Assembly: GCA_030068075.1 (NCBI GenBank)
Contig: CM057842.1
Span: forward strand, 44,044,659 to 44,108,658
Direction of reading: 5' to 3'
From: Paguma larvata
Lineage: Eukaryota > Chordata > Mammalia > Carnivora > Viverridae
DNA length: 64,000 nt
In this document: piece after piece, positions 32,670 to 44,744 of the stretch
Layout: every line of letters begins with the position of its first letter
Position numbering within the stretch: position 1 is the stretch's first letter
The notes under the pieces: generated by a model
Database searches by the model: none
Seen by the model: the letters and a program-made list of their open reading frames with translations, nothing else
Told to the model about the DNA's origin: nothing
Translations under genes and position numbers: made by a program

Positions 32670-33130
32670 CACTGTAGTAGAAAGACGGCTGCCATTTCCC
32701 CTCCACTTGAATCTGGGCCTGCCCTGTGACTTAATTTGACCAGTGGAATATGGTGGAAATAACTGAGTCACTTCCAAGGCTTGGGCCAAGGAGATATGCA
32801 GTTGTCTGCTACCATACTTTTGGAACATTCTTGGAACTATCCTGTAATACAGAAGCCCAAGCACGTGAGAGACCGCATGGAGAACAGCTAAGATATTCAC
32901 GTTAGTAGCCCCAACAGGAAGGGCAGTATCACATGCGAGCACTGTGTGTAAAGCATCTTGACGATCCCAGGTCAAGAGAACATCACGATCATTACAGCTG
33001 CAATCAACACCACAGGGAGCAAAAGAAGCACCCAGCAGAGCATACAGCCGACCCATAGAATAGTGAGAGATAATAAACGATTGTTGTTTTAAAACACTAT
33101 GTTTAAGTGTGGTTAGTTATGCACACTTAG
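32670..33130 (+). repeat. Ancient LTR-like repeat (MaLR type suspected)
   Basis: 'gccctgtgacttaatttgacc', 'agtggaatatggtggaaata', 'gagacc(g)catggagaac' and the end 'gagataataaacgattgttgttttaaaaca' match an old mammalian LTR-type repeat. A 182-codon open frame on the minus strand (32508-33056) spans this repeat and the MIR next to it and has no recognisable domain. Confidence 0.5.
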
Positions 33131-33319
33131 CTATGTGGCTAAAGAGCCACAATATTTTTCTTCAAAGCAGAGTATGAATTATAGCAAAATGCAACTCTAA
33201 AAAGTAAGAAAATACATGCAGAGATTGCTTTGCTCTTATGGCTGGGTATATTTTTCTAACACAGGCTATTAAAGCAAGAAAATCAGAAGAGACTATGGCC
33301 TTTTTCCTTTGCTTACTTG

Positions 33320-33475
33320 TTCAATCACTTATTCATTCATTTATATACTCATGCATTTATTTGTATATTCATTCACCAAGTATTTCCACATAACAGTGTG
33401 AGCCTCTGGGTGATTACTGTGGGCCAACCAAGAAACTAATGTAAGACTTTTGCTTTTAAGAACTTCTTAATCAAA
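33320..33475 (-). mobile_element. L2 3' terminal fragment, antisense
   Basis: 'ttattcattcatttatatac' and 'cattcaccaagtatttccac' resemble the reverse complement of the L2 end (attcattcaacaaatatttatt). Confidence 0.45.
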
Positions 33476-33485
33476 AGAATGCTTT

Positions 33486-33712
33486 GAGGCACCTAGGTAG
33501 CTCTGTCGGTTAAGCATCCAACTCTTGGTTTTGGCTCAGGTCATGATTTCACAGTTCATGAGATCGAGCTCTGTGTTAGGCTCCCGTGCTCTCAGCACAG
33601 AACCTGCTTGGAATTCTCTCTCTCCTTTGCTCTCTGCCCCTCCCCTACTCACACTCTCTTGATCTCATTCTCTCTCTCAAAATAAATAAATAAACTTTTT
33701 TAAAAAAAAGGA
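33486..33712 (+). mobile_element. Felid-type SINE
   Basis: Head 'gaggcacctaggtagctctg', 'caggtcatgatttcacagttc', 'tctctgcccctcccctactc', tail 'caaaataaataaataaactt'. About 130 bp before another SINE in the same orientation. Confidence 0.92.
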
Positions 33713-33841
33713 AAAGAAGAGCTCAATAAATACTTTTGGCTGATTAATTCTTGCTTATTCCACAGAGAATAAAGTGGAATTTAGGAAAGTAGAAGAAAAA
33801 AGTAGGAGAAGCCTAGTTTATATTTAAAAATTTTCTGTTCT

Positions 33842-34052
33842 GGGGCACCTGAATGGCTCACTCGGTTATGTGTCCGACTTCAGCTCAGGTCATGATCTCA
33901 CGGTTCATGAGTTCAACAACCAGTTCTGTGCTGATAGCTAACAGTGTGGAGCCTGCTTTGGACTCTGTCTCCCTCTCTCTCTACTTCTCCCTTGCTTGCA
34001 CTCTCTCTTTCTGTCTCTCCCTCTCTCTCAAAAATAAACAAACAAAACAATC
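33842..34052 (+). mobile_element. Felid-type SINE
   Basis: Head 'ggggcacctgaatggctcac' and tail 'aaaaataaacaaacaaaac'. Perfect 16-bp duplication ttaaaaattttctgtt at 33824-33839 and 34053-34068. Open frames on both strands are SINE-derived. Confidence 0.95.
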
Positions 34053-34199
34053 TTAAAAATTTTCTGTTGATAACACAACATAGATAATGGAGCATGCATT
34101 GTATTTATATTTTACTACTTTATTCCTACCCATAAGATGTTAACTCCCCTCTTCCCCCAAAAAAAGTAGACATAAAAAGAAAGTATACATTAAATTACT

Positions 34200-34345
34200 T
34201 TTGCTCTTCTGTTTGGCACTCCTTAAAACTACTGACTCATTTCCTAACCTATCTGAACTTCAATTCTCTTAAATGAAAAAGTGAGATGATTCTAGCCCTA
34301 TCCATCCTTAGAGATACTGTGACATGCAAATGATAATAATGAGAT
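34200..34345 (+). mobile_element. MIR SINE fragment
   Basis: 'tttcctaacctatctgaacttc' and 'aaatgaaaaagtgagatgat' are a diverged MIR core and tail. Confidence 0.5.
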
Positions 34346-34349
34346 AAAT

Positions 34350-34955
34350 TTATTAAACCTTGGCATTTGGGCCAACAGTTACTTGCATGACCATCTCATT
34401 CATTCAGTGAAAATGTTCCTTTTTTAAAAAGTGATATTTTATGCACAAGTAAGCGAAGGATAAAATGAAAAAAATAAACTGTAAAAGCACTACCTAGACT
34501 TAACTAAACAATGTCTCCCAAAATTGAAATATGTGATTCTAACAGGACTAAGAATCATACTACTCTGTCTCCATGGCCCTGGAACTGGACATGTGATGCA
34601 ACTGAATCAAAGTTTCCCCCTAAGGATTTTTGATTTAGAACCAGTGGAGGAAGGGCTTGGATTTTGAGTCACTGAGACAAAAGGATGTGAATCAAATAGA
34701 CCAGCATCATCTTCCTTGCTAAAAGAAGAAAGGTTAGGTCCAAGGGGGAAGGGATTCAACTAGAAGGTAAGGGGTATAATCAGGTTGGTGACTGGGGTCA
34801 AGTTATCACATGCCTCGTCCATTCTAACCACAGTCTTATTTTAAGATTAGAGATACTTTTATCCTAAGAGATAAACTGTCCAAAAAAATTATACAAGTCT
34901 CAGATGACTTCAATATGCCTATTATGCTCTAATTTTTTTATTCAAACTCTTTTTG
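34350..34955. other. Mostly unassigned; possible old repeat at 34540-34720
   Basis: The part 'ggaactggacatgtgatgca...gaatcaaagtttccccct' faintly resembles the repeat type seen at 48240-48420. Rest unassigned. Confidence 0.3.
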
Positions 34956-34959
34956 TTGC

Positions 34960-35340
34960 AACCAAGAGAAATTCAACTTCTATTAATTTGAAAAATAAAA
35001 GGGAATTCATTGGCTCACATAACTTTGAAGTTAAAGGCTATTATGGCTTCAGGCACGGCTGGATCCAGGAGCCCAAGTGAGGTTGCAGGCCTTGCCTTTC
35101 CTTCACTTCTATAGGAAAATATGAGATCCACAGAGAGAAATAAAAGTAAGGGAGAGAAGAGTCCTGACAATCTCACTTGGATCCCATTGCCAACCCTATG
35201 CCAACACAGGCTTTGTCTCACCTTGTCTTTTTAATTTCTATTCCACAACATTCTATTTCTCTAGGATGCTATAAAATGAGCTTAACGCTGGAGAAAGAGT
35301 TGAGAAAGGAAGATTACACTTAGTTTGCCATCTGTTGGCA
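34960..35340 (+). repeat. Ancient interspersed repeat
   Basis: 'tttgttgcaaccaagagaaat', 'aagggaattcattggctcac' and 'ggcttcaggcacggctggatccagg' match a common old mammalian repeat, related to 20560-21400. Family not named. Confidence 0.5.
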
Positions 35341-35344
35341 CAAT

Positions 35345-36478
35345 AGCTGATACCTCTAACCTTCAAAAGATTCTGAGAAGTCCTGTGCCCTAGAAGCCTT
35401 ATTCATTACCACTAAAGAAATTAATCTTATGCATTAGCTGCACCGAATATGTTAGGGGAATGGAGAAGCAATACTGTTTGGATAATCAACTCAAAAGAAA
35501 ATTAAATTTACTGATGAAAACTACCACTAGCCATTTTTTAGATGCAAATAAAGATAAAGACAGCTTAAAACAGCAAACAGACACCTAATCTCTTAACCTT
35601 CAAATAAGGTGCAAAAACATTACCTAAAAGGTACTTAACCATTACTAGTGAAGTAGGCTATAGTCACAAACTGCACCTTAGACCACTGAAGATCCGCCCG
35701 TTTGTCTTGTGCTGCCCTTCCTTTTCGATGCCCTTGATACCGAGGAACTTAGCTGCTAAAGGCTGAGGCTGTGATCAAAGTGCTCTAAGCTTTCCTACCA
35801 GAGCTCCAATCATGAGGCAAAGAGGCAGACTGGGAAATAGATCCTCTCTGGAAACTGCCTGGCCCTTCAAAATGCTAGGTCTGTACAATAAATTAGTGTG
35901 GGGCAAACTGGACTCAACCCTAGTCCTAGGAAAGAGCAAGAGTCTTGTGGTCATTCTGCCTATGGCCTTTGCTTATATCCAGAGCTACCCAAAGCTAAAG
36001 AAAGTCTCCTTGGTAGACCATGGTGAGCCCTCTTTTATCCTCCTACTGTCAAGGATGAAAGATTTCAAGCCTTGAGTGCAACAGAGCTGCAGGCACCGAC
36101 TTTTCCAAAAGATAGAAATCAAAACCCAAAAAAGACCACAAGTTCCCTTTGAAATACAGAAAAACCAGCCTTCTCCACCAGAGTGGCTACTTTCCAGACA
36201 GACAAATGCTTTAAAGATAAAAACAGATTGTCATATTTGTCAGGGCAAATAAAAAAGCCTAGAGCAGGGCTCTCAAGTCTCTCTTTTTGTGATAAGGAAC
36301 ATCCTTCCAATCTTTTGCAGCCTTAAGGCAAATGAGGACAGGGAAATGATGGGGGAAATTGCTGAAGAGGGCAGGAAAAGTGCCATACGCTATATGCTAG
36401 CATACAGGGTCCAATACACAGGGGCAGCTATAGCAAAGAAAAGGAGTTCTTCCTGAAGTTTCCAGGTTTTTGGTTGCA
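35345..36478. other. Repeat-poor unassigned block
   Basis: No repeat recognised. An open frame of 87 codons (35812-36075) has no domain or start context that would support a gene. Confidence 0.4.
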
Positions 36479-36479
36479 G

Positions 36480-37185
36480 ATCCTGTCATTCAACCAAATA
36501 TCTACTGAGCACTTACTGCATATTAGGCAGTATTCTAGGTTCTATGGATTCATCAATGAACAAAAAAAAAAGTAAAGAAAGAAAACCTGCTCTAGTAAAG
36601 GTTACATTGTGTTGGACTCTGGGGAGAAAGACTGACAATAAATAAGATAAGGAAGTTTGTAATACCTTAGAAAATAATAAGTACTACAAGGAAAATTAAG
36701 CCAAGAAAAAGTACTAAAAGAAAATAGAAATACTACCAAGTACTCAAAGGAAGAAGTATAGGGAGTGCCAGGAAACCAAATTGTAGTAGTACAATTTTAA
36801 ATCAGTGTTCAAGGGAAGATACTGGCGAGAAGGTAAAGTCTGAAAAAATATTTGAAAAAAGATTATTTGGGATGAAGAGCGTTAGAGGCAAAGGACACAG
36901 CAAATGCAAAAACCCCAAGAGGGGACACTGCCAGTCAAGTTCAAAGAACAGCAAGGAGACCAGCATGGCTAGAGAGGAGTGAGTGAGAGAGGCAGAGATT
37001 ACAGCTGTGATCAGAGAAGTATATTTGGACCAGACTAAGTATAGATTTATAAAATTTCAGCTTTTGCTCTGATATGGGAAGTGTTTAGAGAGTTTTAAGC
37101 TGAGGTATGATATGAACTAACTTAGATACAAAATTGAGGACAGAAACAGGATTAGTTAGAAGCCTATTGTAATACAGCTATTATA
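36480..37185 (-). mobile_element. L2 LINE 3' end, antisense
   Basis: Clear reverse-complement L2: 'ctactgagcacttactgcatattaggc', 'gggagaaagactgacaataaataa', 'gggagtgccaggaaaccaaatt', 'cacagcaaatgcaaaaaccccaagag', 'gaacagcaaggagaccagcatggct', 'ttagttagaagcctattgtaata'. About 700 bp, well preserved for L2. Confidence 0.8.
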
Positions 37186-37189
37186 ATAC

Positions 37190-37480
37190 AATTTTGGTGC
37201 TCTGGGAATTACATATGCATTTTCATTCTATCAAAGTCTACCTTCAAATAATATTAAAACACCTCACATACAATGGAAATTCTTACAAAAGAATGCTTAC
37301 ATTTCTCCTCTTATCCATTCTGCTATTGTCATATTTTATTCCTACATGTGTTATAAACTCAACATTATTTTTGCTATAAAGAAAATTTTTTTTCAAAGAA
37401 ATACATGTATACACGGGGAAAGAAAGTCTTTTGTATTTTCCCACATATGTACCATATCCTGATCCCTTAATTCTTTTTGT
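37190..37480. other. Unassigned AT-rich sequence
   Basis: No gene or repeat recognised. Confidence 0.35.
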
Positions 37481-37484
37481 AGGC

Positions 37485-39050
37485 CTCCATTTAGAGTCAT
37501 TTTCCTACATCCAGAAACTTCCTTTATCATTTGTTAGAGTGCAAATATGCTGGCAGTGAATTCTCTTGACTTTTGTTATCTGGAAATTTCTTTATTTCAC
37601 ATTTATTTTTGAAAGATATACTTCACTGGATATAGAATTCTAAGTGATTTTTCCTGCCCAGGATATTAAAGACGCCATTCTGTTTTCTTTTTTACTGTGT
37701 ACTTTCTAATAAGAAACGAGTGATTACTCTTACTTTGTTCCTCTGTATGTAATGTGGCCTCTCTTTAGTTGTTTTTAAGACTTTTTTTTAATCAGTGGTT
37801 TTCAGTAATGTCATTATGATGTACTTTAGTGTAGTTTTCTTTGTCTTTATTCTGCTTGCGACTCATTGGACTACTTGGATCCGGAGACTTAGAAAATTTC
37901 ATCAATTTGGGAGATTTTTCAGCCTTTTTTAAAAACTTTTTACGTCCATGTCCCATCCTTTCTTTCTGCAGTTCCAATTACACACGTTAGACTGCCTGCA
38001 GTCCCAGGAGCTCACTTAGCCTCTGTTAAATACATTTAAAACTTTTTTTTCCTCTCTGTGCTTCAGTTTGAATAGTTTCTATAGCTATGTCTTCAAGGTC
38101 TATGATTTCTTTTTCTGGGGGAGGGGTGTGAGGCATGTGCCTCAAATGTTGTTAATTTTTCATTTCTGATATGGTGTTCCTCCATTTTAGAAGATGCATT
38201 TGATTTTTTTTTACATTTTCATCTATCCCTTTGTTACACTCACATTTTCATTTAAGTCTCTGGGTACATTTACCAGAGTTGTTTTAAAATTCTTGTCTAT
38301 TGATTCCATTGTTTTATCATTCCTAGGTCCGATTCTACTCAATGACTTTTCTCCTGGTTATGAGTCACATTTTCCTGCTACTTACAATGTTTAATAGTTT
38401 ATGACTAGATAATGGACATTGTAAATGTTATATTAGTGAGTGTCTGGATTTTGTTGCCTTCCCTTAAAGAGTGTTGAAGTTTGTTTTGGTAGGCAGTTAA
38501 CATGACTTGCAAATGGACTCGATCTTTTCAAGGCTTATTTTCCTGCTCTGTTAAGTTAGGTCAAAAGTAGCCTTTATTTTAGAGCTAGTTTAGTCCCCAC
38601 TATGAAGACATAGCTCTTGTGGCATCGTTAATGATATGACAGGTATTTGGTGAAGTCTCTCCAATAGACTGACTGGAACTTAAATAATTTCCAGGCTTTG
38701 TGAGATCTGGAAACCATGTAGCTAACCACTGCCTAGTCACTCCAGTGTTCAATATTGTGAAATTACCAAATGCATTACATTTAATATCCAGCAGCAATTC
38801 AAGGGGAATACTATGCTAATTTTTGGAGCTGTGTTTCTGAATGATTCTCTCCTTGCTGGCACTCTGTACCACAAATTTCAGTGCCACCGTCCTCCACAAA
38901 TTCCAACATTTTTCTTTTTAACTCGGCAACACCACTGGGCTTCACTCTGGTTCCCCATCTCTGGGATACAGTGCATAAAGTGCCGGCACAACAAAAGCTA
39001 GAATGAGCTTGGGGCTTATCTCTTTCTTTTTTTTTCAGTGAACATACTCC
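37485..39050 (-). mobile_element. Old L1, ORF1 and 5' region, antisense
   Basis: T-rich text: 'gaattctcttgacttttgtta', 'tttatttttgaaagatatact', 'tcactggatatagaattcta', 'gacgccattctgttttc' and 'ctaataagaaacgagtgatt' are the reverse of L1 ORF1 3' sequence. 'actagataatggacattgtaaatg', 'aaagagtgttgaagtttg' and 'aggcagttaacatgacttgc' continue into the L1 5' region. Edges approximate. Confidence 0.6.
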
Positions 39051-39164
39051 TACACTGTCCATTGCCTACTATCCGAAAAGAGCATGATCTTATGTTTTGT
39101 ACAGTTTACAAGTTTGGTTTTTTTAATGGGATATTAAGAGTAGACCTAGAAGGACTTGAAAGAG

Positions 39165-39300
39165 AATTCCAAGTCTTCATTTTATAGATGAAGCAACAAA
39201 GGTCCAGAAAGAGGATATGACACAGCCAAGATCACACAGCTACCAAGAGCACCCTTAACTGTAGAAACTATGTTTCCTAATCCTAACTCCAATACCGTTC
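39165..39300 (-). mobile_element. MIR SINE fragment, antisense
   Basis: 'cattttatagatgaagcaaca', 'ccagaaagaggatatgacac' and 'gccaagatcacacagctacc' are the MIR core in reverse. Confidence 0.65.
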
Positions 39301-39309
39301 TACTCACCA

Positions 39310-39710
39310 TGCTGTCTGCTACTGAATGTTTAATAGAAGGTGGTATACAATTCTGGAGACCAAGAATCTAAATCCAAGTGTCGGTAAATTTCTGGAGGCT
39401 CTGAGGGAGAATCTCTTCTATAACTCTCTCCTAGCTTGTGGTGACTGCTGCAATCATTTTGTCCCTGGGCTTATAGACAAATCACTCCAAACTCTGCCTT
39501 GGTCTTCATACAGCTTTAAACCCTGTGGGCCTGTGTATTTTCTTCTTATAAGGATGTTTTTCATTGGCTTTAGGGCCCATCCAGTTAATCTAGGATGATT
39601 TATTCTAGAGATCTTTCATCTAATTATATCTGCAAAACTCTTTCTCCAAATAGGATCATATCCACAGGTATCGGGGTTAGGTCTTAGATATATCTTTTAA
39701 CAGGTGGCTA
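39310..39710 (+). repeat. Ancient LTR-like repeat
   Basis: Same repeat type as 7680-7935: 'acaattctggagaccaagaatc', 'ctctcctagcttgtggtgact', 'ctgcaaaactctttctccaaatagg' and 'ctacattcaacgcaaca'. Confidence 0.5.
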
Positions 39711-39714
39711 CATT

Positions 39715-41100
39715 CAACGCAACATAAATGAGTAACAGGGAGAACAAATAATACAGCTAAACTCATAATACAGTTTGGAAATGTATACCTCATATAAACA
39801 CAAATATTGAGGCTGACTCCATCTGGGTCTATTTTGGAGAATTTGAAAGGGTTTCTATGTAGAGCTCTAGAACCATGAGGAAAACATACAAAATTAGATT
39901 GATAATGTTCCCTTTCGTTTAAGCACAATTAGGGTACTGGCTATACCTTCTCACCACTTTCTGTATTATGCATTTAATGCTACTGTTAATTTAGCCGAAT
40001 CACCCAGAAGTAATGAGAATCACTGTTTTCATTTAATCTGACCTCTTCTTTCTCTAATAAGCATATCAGTCATGACTAGAGTCTTGAATCCTGAAAACAG
40101 TGACATATAGAAGAAATAAATTGCTGACAAGGCCGTACCTATGACAGGAAGATTTCATCACTGTAATTGTATTCCTCCTTTGCTGAGATGACCCAATGCC
40201 ACTTTCAGAAAATTCGGGGGATAAAAAAAGAAAGTCTATCCTGTGACATCTAATTGCTATTTTATCTATGATTTTTCACTATCCAATAACCTTTGTTTTT
40301 CAGCATGAATTTTTTTCACTTTTTTCCAACTTTCTCTGCAAATTCAGAGGACACATTGGGAGACAAAATCAACAGAGAATCAACTCACAGGAAAAAAAAA
40401 AAATTAGCAACGAGGCATCATGACAGGACAATAAAGACACTTTGTCAAAAAAATCATTCCAACATGAATAATTTGACAGTGTTAATTTGTTAAGAAAAAG
40501 ATATCTAGAATAGATACCACCCTGGGATCCTTAAGCAATGCTCTGAAACTTCCTTTGCTATAAACACATCCAATGCATTGCAGTTGGGAACACATCTTTC
40601 AACCCAAATTTTAACTGTGTGAAAAGTCCTACTGGCTACTGAGCAGAGGCCACCAATTTGGTTTGCTTTATGATCTGGGTCAAACACAAACATTAAGTGG
40701 GGTCAAACAAAATGTCCACTTGCATTCCTCAAACTTCTAAAGCTGATTTAAAAGAAACTGGAAAATTGAGTTGAACAGAATGGCAAAATTAAGAGACCCA
40801 TTTTTAAGGAAAAAGGAAACCTACCAGAATCAATCTCCATTGTGACACAACCGCCCCCCCCACCCCGCAAAAAAACTGGAATGTAACAGCATAAACTGCC
40901 CAAGGAATCACAGCTTGGCAGGGGAGGGGCAAGATTTAGAGGGATTTTAATGGACTTAGAATTAGAATTATAAATTAGAAAAGGGTATTCTAGGTATGCT
41001 AATTCTGGGTAAGTAAAGGAAGTTATAGATAATGGCCAAAGTAATTGGAAAATGAACCTAATACTGAGGAAGAGATGAATGACAGAATATTGGCAATTGG
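39715..41100. other. Unassigned intergenic sequence
   Basis: No repeat or gene recognised over about 1.4 kb. Small C- and A-runs near 40854-40876. Open frames at 39677-39928, 40293-40493 and 40505-40693 lack any support. Confidence 0.4.
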
Positions 41101-41133
41101 AGAGAATTTAGGGCAAACACCTCATTTCATTAT

Positions 41134-41337
41134 TTTTTAATGTTTATTTATTTATTTTGAGACAGAGAGAGAGAAAGCAGGAGCAGGGGAGAGGTAGAGA
41201 GTTAGAAAGACTCTCAAGCAGGCCCTGCGCTCAGTGAGCAGAGCCCAATACAGGGCTTGATCCCACAACAGCAAAATCATGATCTCAGTCGAAATTAAGA
41301 ATCAGACGCTTAACCAACTGAGCCACCCAGGTGCCCC
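41134..41337 (-). mobile_element. Felid-type SINE within a MIR
   Basis: Minus-strand copy from 'ttttttaatgtttatttatt' to 'gagccacccaggtgcccc'. Flanks aacacctcattt / tcaaactcattt fit a target-site duplication in MIR sequence. Confidence 0.92.
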
Positions 41338-41339
41338 TC

Positions 41340-41775
41340 AAACTCATTTTAAAGATGCAGACCATAAGAGACTCTTAACTGCAGAGAACAAACTGAGGAT
41401 TGCTGGAGGGGAGGTGGGTGGTAGGATGGGTTACATTAGGTGATGGGTATTCAGGAGGGCAGTTGTTGTGATGAGCACTGAATTACTAAATTCTAAATAA
41501 GCGATGAATTACTAAAATCTACTCTTGAAACCAATATTACACTATATGTTAATTAACTAGAATTAAAATAAAAACTTGAAAAAAATTTAGGGTCATATTT
41601 CTTACTGAAATAATGTACTACATATTATGAGACTTAATAAGACATTACATTAAAATTATGTTTTAATTCTGAAAAAAAAAAAAGACAAAGATGCAGATAC
41701 AGTCAGAGAAAGGCAGTGACTTGCCCAAGGTGATCAGAACCCATATGCTTTTCAGTCTAGTGCTTTCTCTAATCA
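41340..41775 (-). mobile_element. MIR SINE, antisense, split by an L1
   Basis: 'ctcattttaaagatgcaga' (41344-41361) and 'aaagatgcagatacagtcagagaaaggcagtgacttgcccaagg' style text (41687-41770) are parts of one MIR. The L1 at 41362-41686 separates them. Confidence 0.65.
41362..41686 (+). mobile_element. Carnivore L1 3' end with extra 3' segment
   Basis: Carnivore L1 3' UTR: 'ataagagactcttaactgcag', 'gaggattgctggaggggagg', 'agttgttgtgatgagcactg', 'caatattacactatatgtta', then A-rich 'aaaataaaaacttgaaaaaa' at about 41566-41586. About 80 bp of unrelated sequence and a second A12 run (41672-41683) follow before the right-hand duplication. Duplication aaagatgcaga is at 41351-41361 and 41687-41697. 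Confidence 0.8.
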
Positions 41776-41794
41776 ATTCCTTCCTCTCACGGCT

Positions 41795-42975
41795 ATGAGT
41801 GTATGTTAGAGTTCCTCAGAGTTTACACCTGAGCCCCCTTTCCTTCTCTTTTCTCTTCCATTCATTCTTTTTCCATAGCTTTAGTGATCAGACTAATACT
41901 TAAAAGTAATTCTCCAGTACCAACTTCTCTGAACTTCGGACTTAGAGTTAACGGTTCTACTTGTTTGTTTTACAGGTACCTCAAACTTAACATGTGCAAA
42001 TGCAAACTTTCATTTTCCATCCTTCCCACTACAAATCTACCCCCAAGTTATTTTCCATCTACTGGATGAAACTGCCAACTTACCAGTTCCTCCACCCAGA
42101 ATCCAAGATGTCTGCCCTGAATTAGTGTCTTTCCCTTTCCCCTTATACTATATCCAACTCATCAATGAGACCTCTGAATATATCTCAAAAGTATCTCCAT
42201 CCATTTTCACTGCCACCAACATAGCTTAAGGCACCAACACCAACAGACTACCTCTTAATGGTCTCTCTGTTCTGATTTTCCCACTTCTAATTCATTAGCT
42301 ACACAGCAGCTATGTAATTTTTTAGAAACATTCTATTTTAATAAAATTCAATCCCCTGATTATTGCTTATAAGGTCTGTACGCAATAATGTCACCCTCTC
42401 CCTTGATCACTCTGCTTTAGCCATACTGGCCTCTTATAGTTCTCTCTCTTTCTCTCTGTCTCTGTCTTTCTGTCTGTCTCTCTCTCCCTTTGAGAGAAAA
42501 TCAAGAGCCGAAAGTTTGAGCTGAAATCAAGAGTCAGATGCTCAACTGACTGAGCCACCCAGGAACCCCCTGACCTCTTAAGTTTCTCAAACACACCATG
42601 GTGTTTCTACTTCAGGGCCTTTGCACATTCTGCTCCCTCTGTCAAGAATGCTCTTCTCTCCATTCTAAGATGCTGGTCGCTTTCATATACCTCAGGAGTT
42701 TTAGTAAATGTCGCTTATAAATAGAGGTCTCTGTCCACTCATTTAAACATGGCCTTAGTTTCCTTTTGCTCCTTTCTATAGCAGCACTTTATTCCCTTGA
42801 TAGCACTTATTATGACTTGTAATCACTTATTTATTCAGTTATTATTATCCATCATGTATTTCTCAGTTAAATATCAACAAGAATCAAATCTGTCTTTTCT
42901 ACTCTTTCACCCTTGTACCACCCACATCTAGCATAAAGTAGGTATTCCACAAGTGTTCTTTGAATTAATGAAAAT
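41795..42975 (+). mobile_element. L2 LINE, long 3' portion, sense
   Basis: Successive L2 landmarks: 'gagttcctcagagtttacacctgagccc', 'aggtacctcaaacttaacatgtgcaaa', 'catccattttcactgccacc', 'gatcactctgctttagccatactggcctc', 'tcagggcctttgcacattctgctccctctg', 'tagcataaagtaggtattcc'. A SINE at 42442-42569 interrupts it. Over 1 kb long, one of the best-kept L2s here. The open frame 41884-42069 is part of it. Confidence 0.8.
42442..42569 (-). mobile_element. Shortened SINE with CT-rich tail
   Basis: Head in reverse (from 'gagccgaaagtttgagctg' to 'gagccacccaggaacccc') preceded not by a T-tail but by a CT-rich run (42442-42491), with most of the GA-rich middle missing. Flanks ctg(g/a)cctctta(t/a)... 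at 42426-42441 and 42570-42585 look like its target-site duplication. Confidence 0.75.
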
Positions 42976-42979
42976 GAGG

Positions 42980-44740
42980 GACACTTACAGCACTGTTCTC
43001 TCTACCCAAAAAGGACACAATGGACTATGGACTTCCATTCTATGCCAACATATTCACTAAGATAGAAGGAATGTCACAATTGCGCACTGCTAACATACTG
43101 AAGGTTGTCAACTATTATTCCCTAGACATCTTTCTTAAATAGTGTCCATCCATCAAGGATGAATTAAATTCAACCCTGCTTGAAGACAGAATGAAATGAC
43201 TTTACCCAGCCCTTTATGAACTTATGATTTTATGAAAAATCCATAAGCTCTCATCTTTCCAGCATACTGATAACTAGATAATTATCCTTTTGATGAAAAA
43301 GGAACCCTTTTTATATCTATCCTTACTGAATTATAGACCTCAAAATTGAATTGGAGTCTAAGAGACATCAAGCACCACTACCTACCAGTTCCCAGCAAAG
43401 ATGAGAGATCATTTGTAGTGGTATCTGGGGACTCAGGGACTATGCTGTCAGAGTGTCCTTCCTGCCTTCTCCCGTGACTCCTCACTGTGAGCATTAAGTC
43501 CACAGGATTAATTAGGTGCCTTTCTCAGTTTGTGAGTGAGTCCCTAACAAAATAGAAGAGGCATTAATTACCCCAACTTGTCTGTTCATAAGTTTTGATA
43601 TTAAGCCATTCAGTTGAAGATTTTGTACAGATTAGCCCTGAGATGCAACTTGCACCATTCCTACCATGTTAACCAAGGTTAGAGGGCTTTGTCCTGAGAG
43701 CACATCAGTTCCCCCATTGCAGTATACCTGTCCCAGAACAGTGTCTTGACACTTGGGTAAGACCTGTCCACAGTCTCCCCCAATTACTAACTGACTGCTG
43801 GAATCATACCATTAACTGCCCACGTGACCGTGCCCAGAACCCACAGTATGTATATCTGCCCATGACCTGCAGTTCATTGGTACTGCTCAGTTATCGGTAA
43901 TAGGCCAGATTAAGTCCTCATTAACTAGCTATCCCATTCTGTAGTCAAGGCTATTGCTCCAAGATTTTCTTGCCTAACTACATGTTTAGGGCCACAGACC
44001 ACAGACATTTACAGTTGAGTGGATACAAACTATCATCCCCACACTTTTACCTGGTCTCTCCATATTAACCCTCTGATTCTTTTCATACAACTGTCAGTTT
44101 GGAGGCATAATCTTGTAAGCCTTTGCCTTCTGGACATTAGCATTAGAAAACTTCATTATTATTAGTTAAGATACAAAAGAGTGACAAATGCAGCTTCAAA
44201 AAACTAAAAACTACTTTCCCTTTGAGAATTTTTGCACAACTTTCCATATTTGGTACCCAAGGACATTTCTTTTCTCCCTCTGCTAACATGGAGAACAGCA
44301 AGGTTACATTAGCTAATAAAAGCCCTCTGCTGACAAAAGATGCTTTTGAAAAGTCACTCAAAAAGAGAGCACTGTTGATAGCTTTATTAAAATAAAATGC
44401 CACATCTTTGTGAAGTTAAAAGTCCGTGGACTGTGGCTGAAAGTATGGTCAGCTCTAAATACAATGGAAAGTCTTTTAAGAACCATGTTTTTCTCAAGCT
44501 GCCCTCACCATACATAGCAGCTAGAATATAAATCCAGACAATTCCAGCTCGTCTATCATTTCCTTTCCATCTCATGAAGGGGCTCCCGTGTAAAGTGAAG
44601 AATAAAATGAGAGAGAGGCTCTATTCTGAACACCAATTAATAGAAGTTATAGAAAGCATGAGAGCAAAACAACTTCGCGGAAGTTAAAATAATAATTAGT
44701 TACCATTTTTGCTGATCACCTGGCATATTCATATTCATAT
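42980..44740. other. Repeat-poor unassigned block
   Basis: About 1.8 kb with no clear repeat. Open frames at 44143-44403 and 44387-44575 lack domains. A (TATTCA)n run lies at 44728-44752. Confidence 0.4.
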
Positions 44741-44744
44741 ATTC

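Noticed and set aside
32508..33056. Longest open frame of the window (182 codons, minus strand)
   Set aside because: It runs across an ancient LTR-like repeat and an antisense MIR, has no recognisable domain and no gene context. Chance open frame.
33486..34068. Two SINEs as one tandem unit
   Set aside because: The second has its own perfect 16-bp duplication, so it is an independent insertion.
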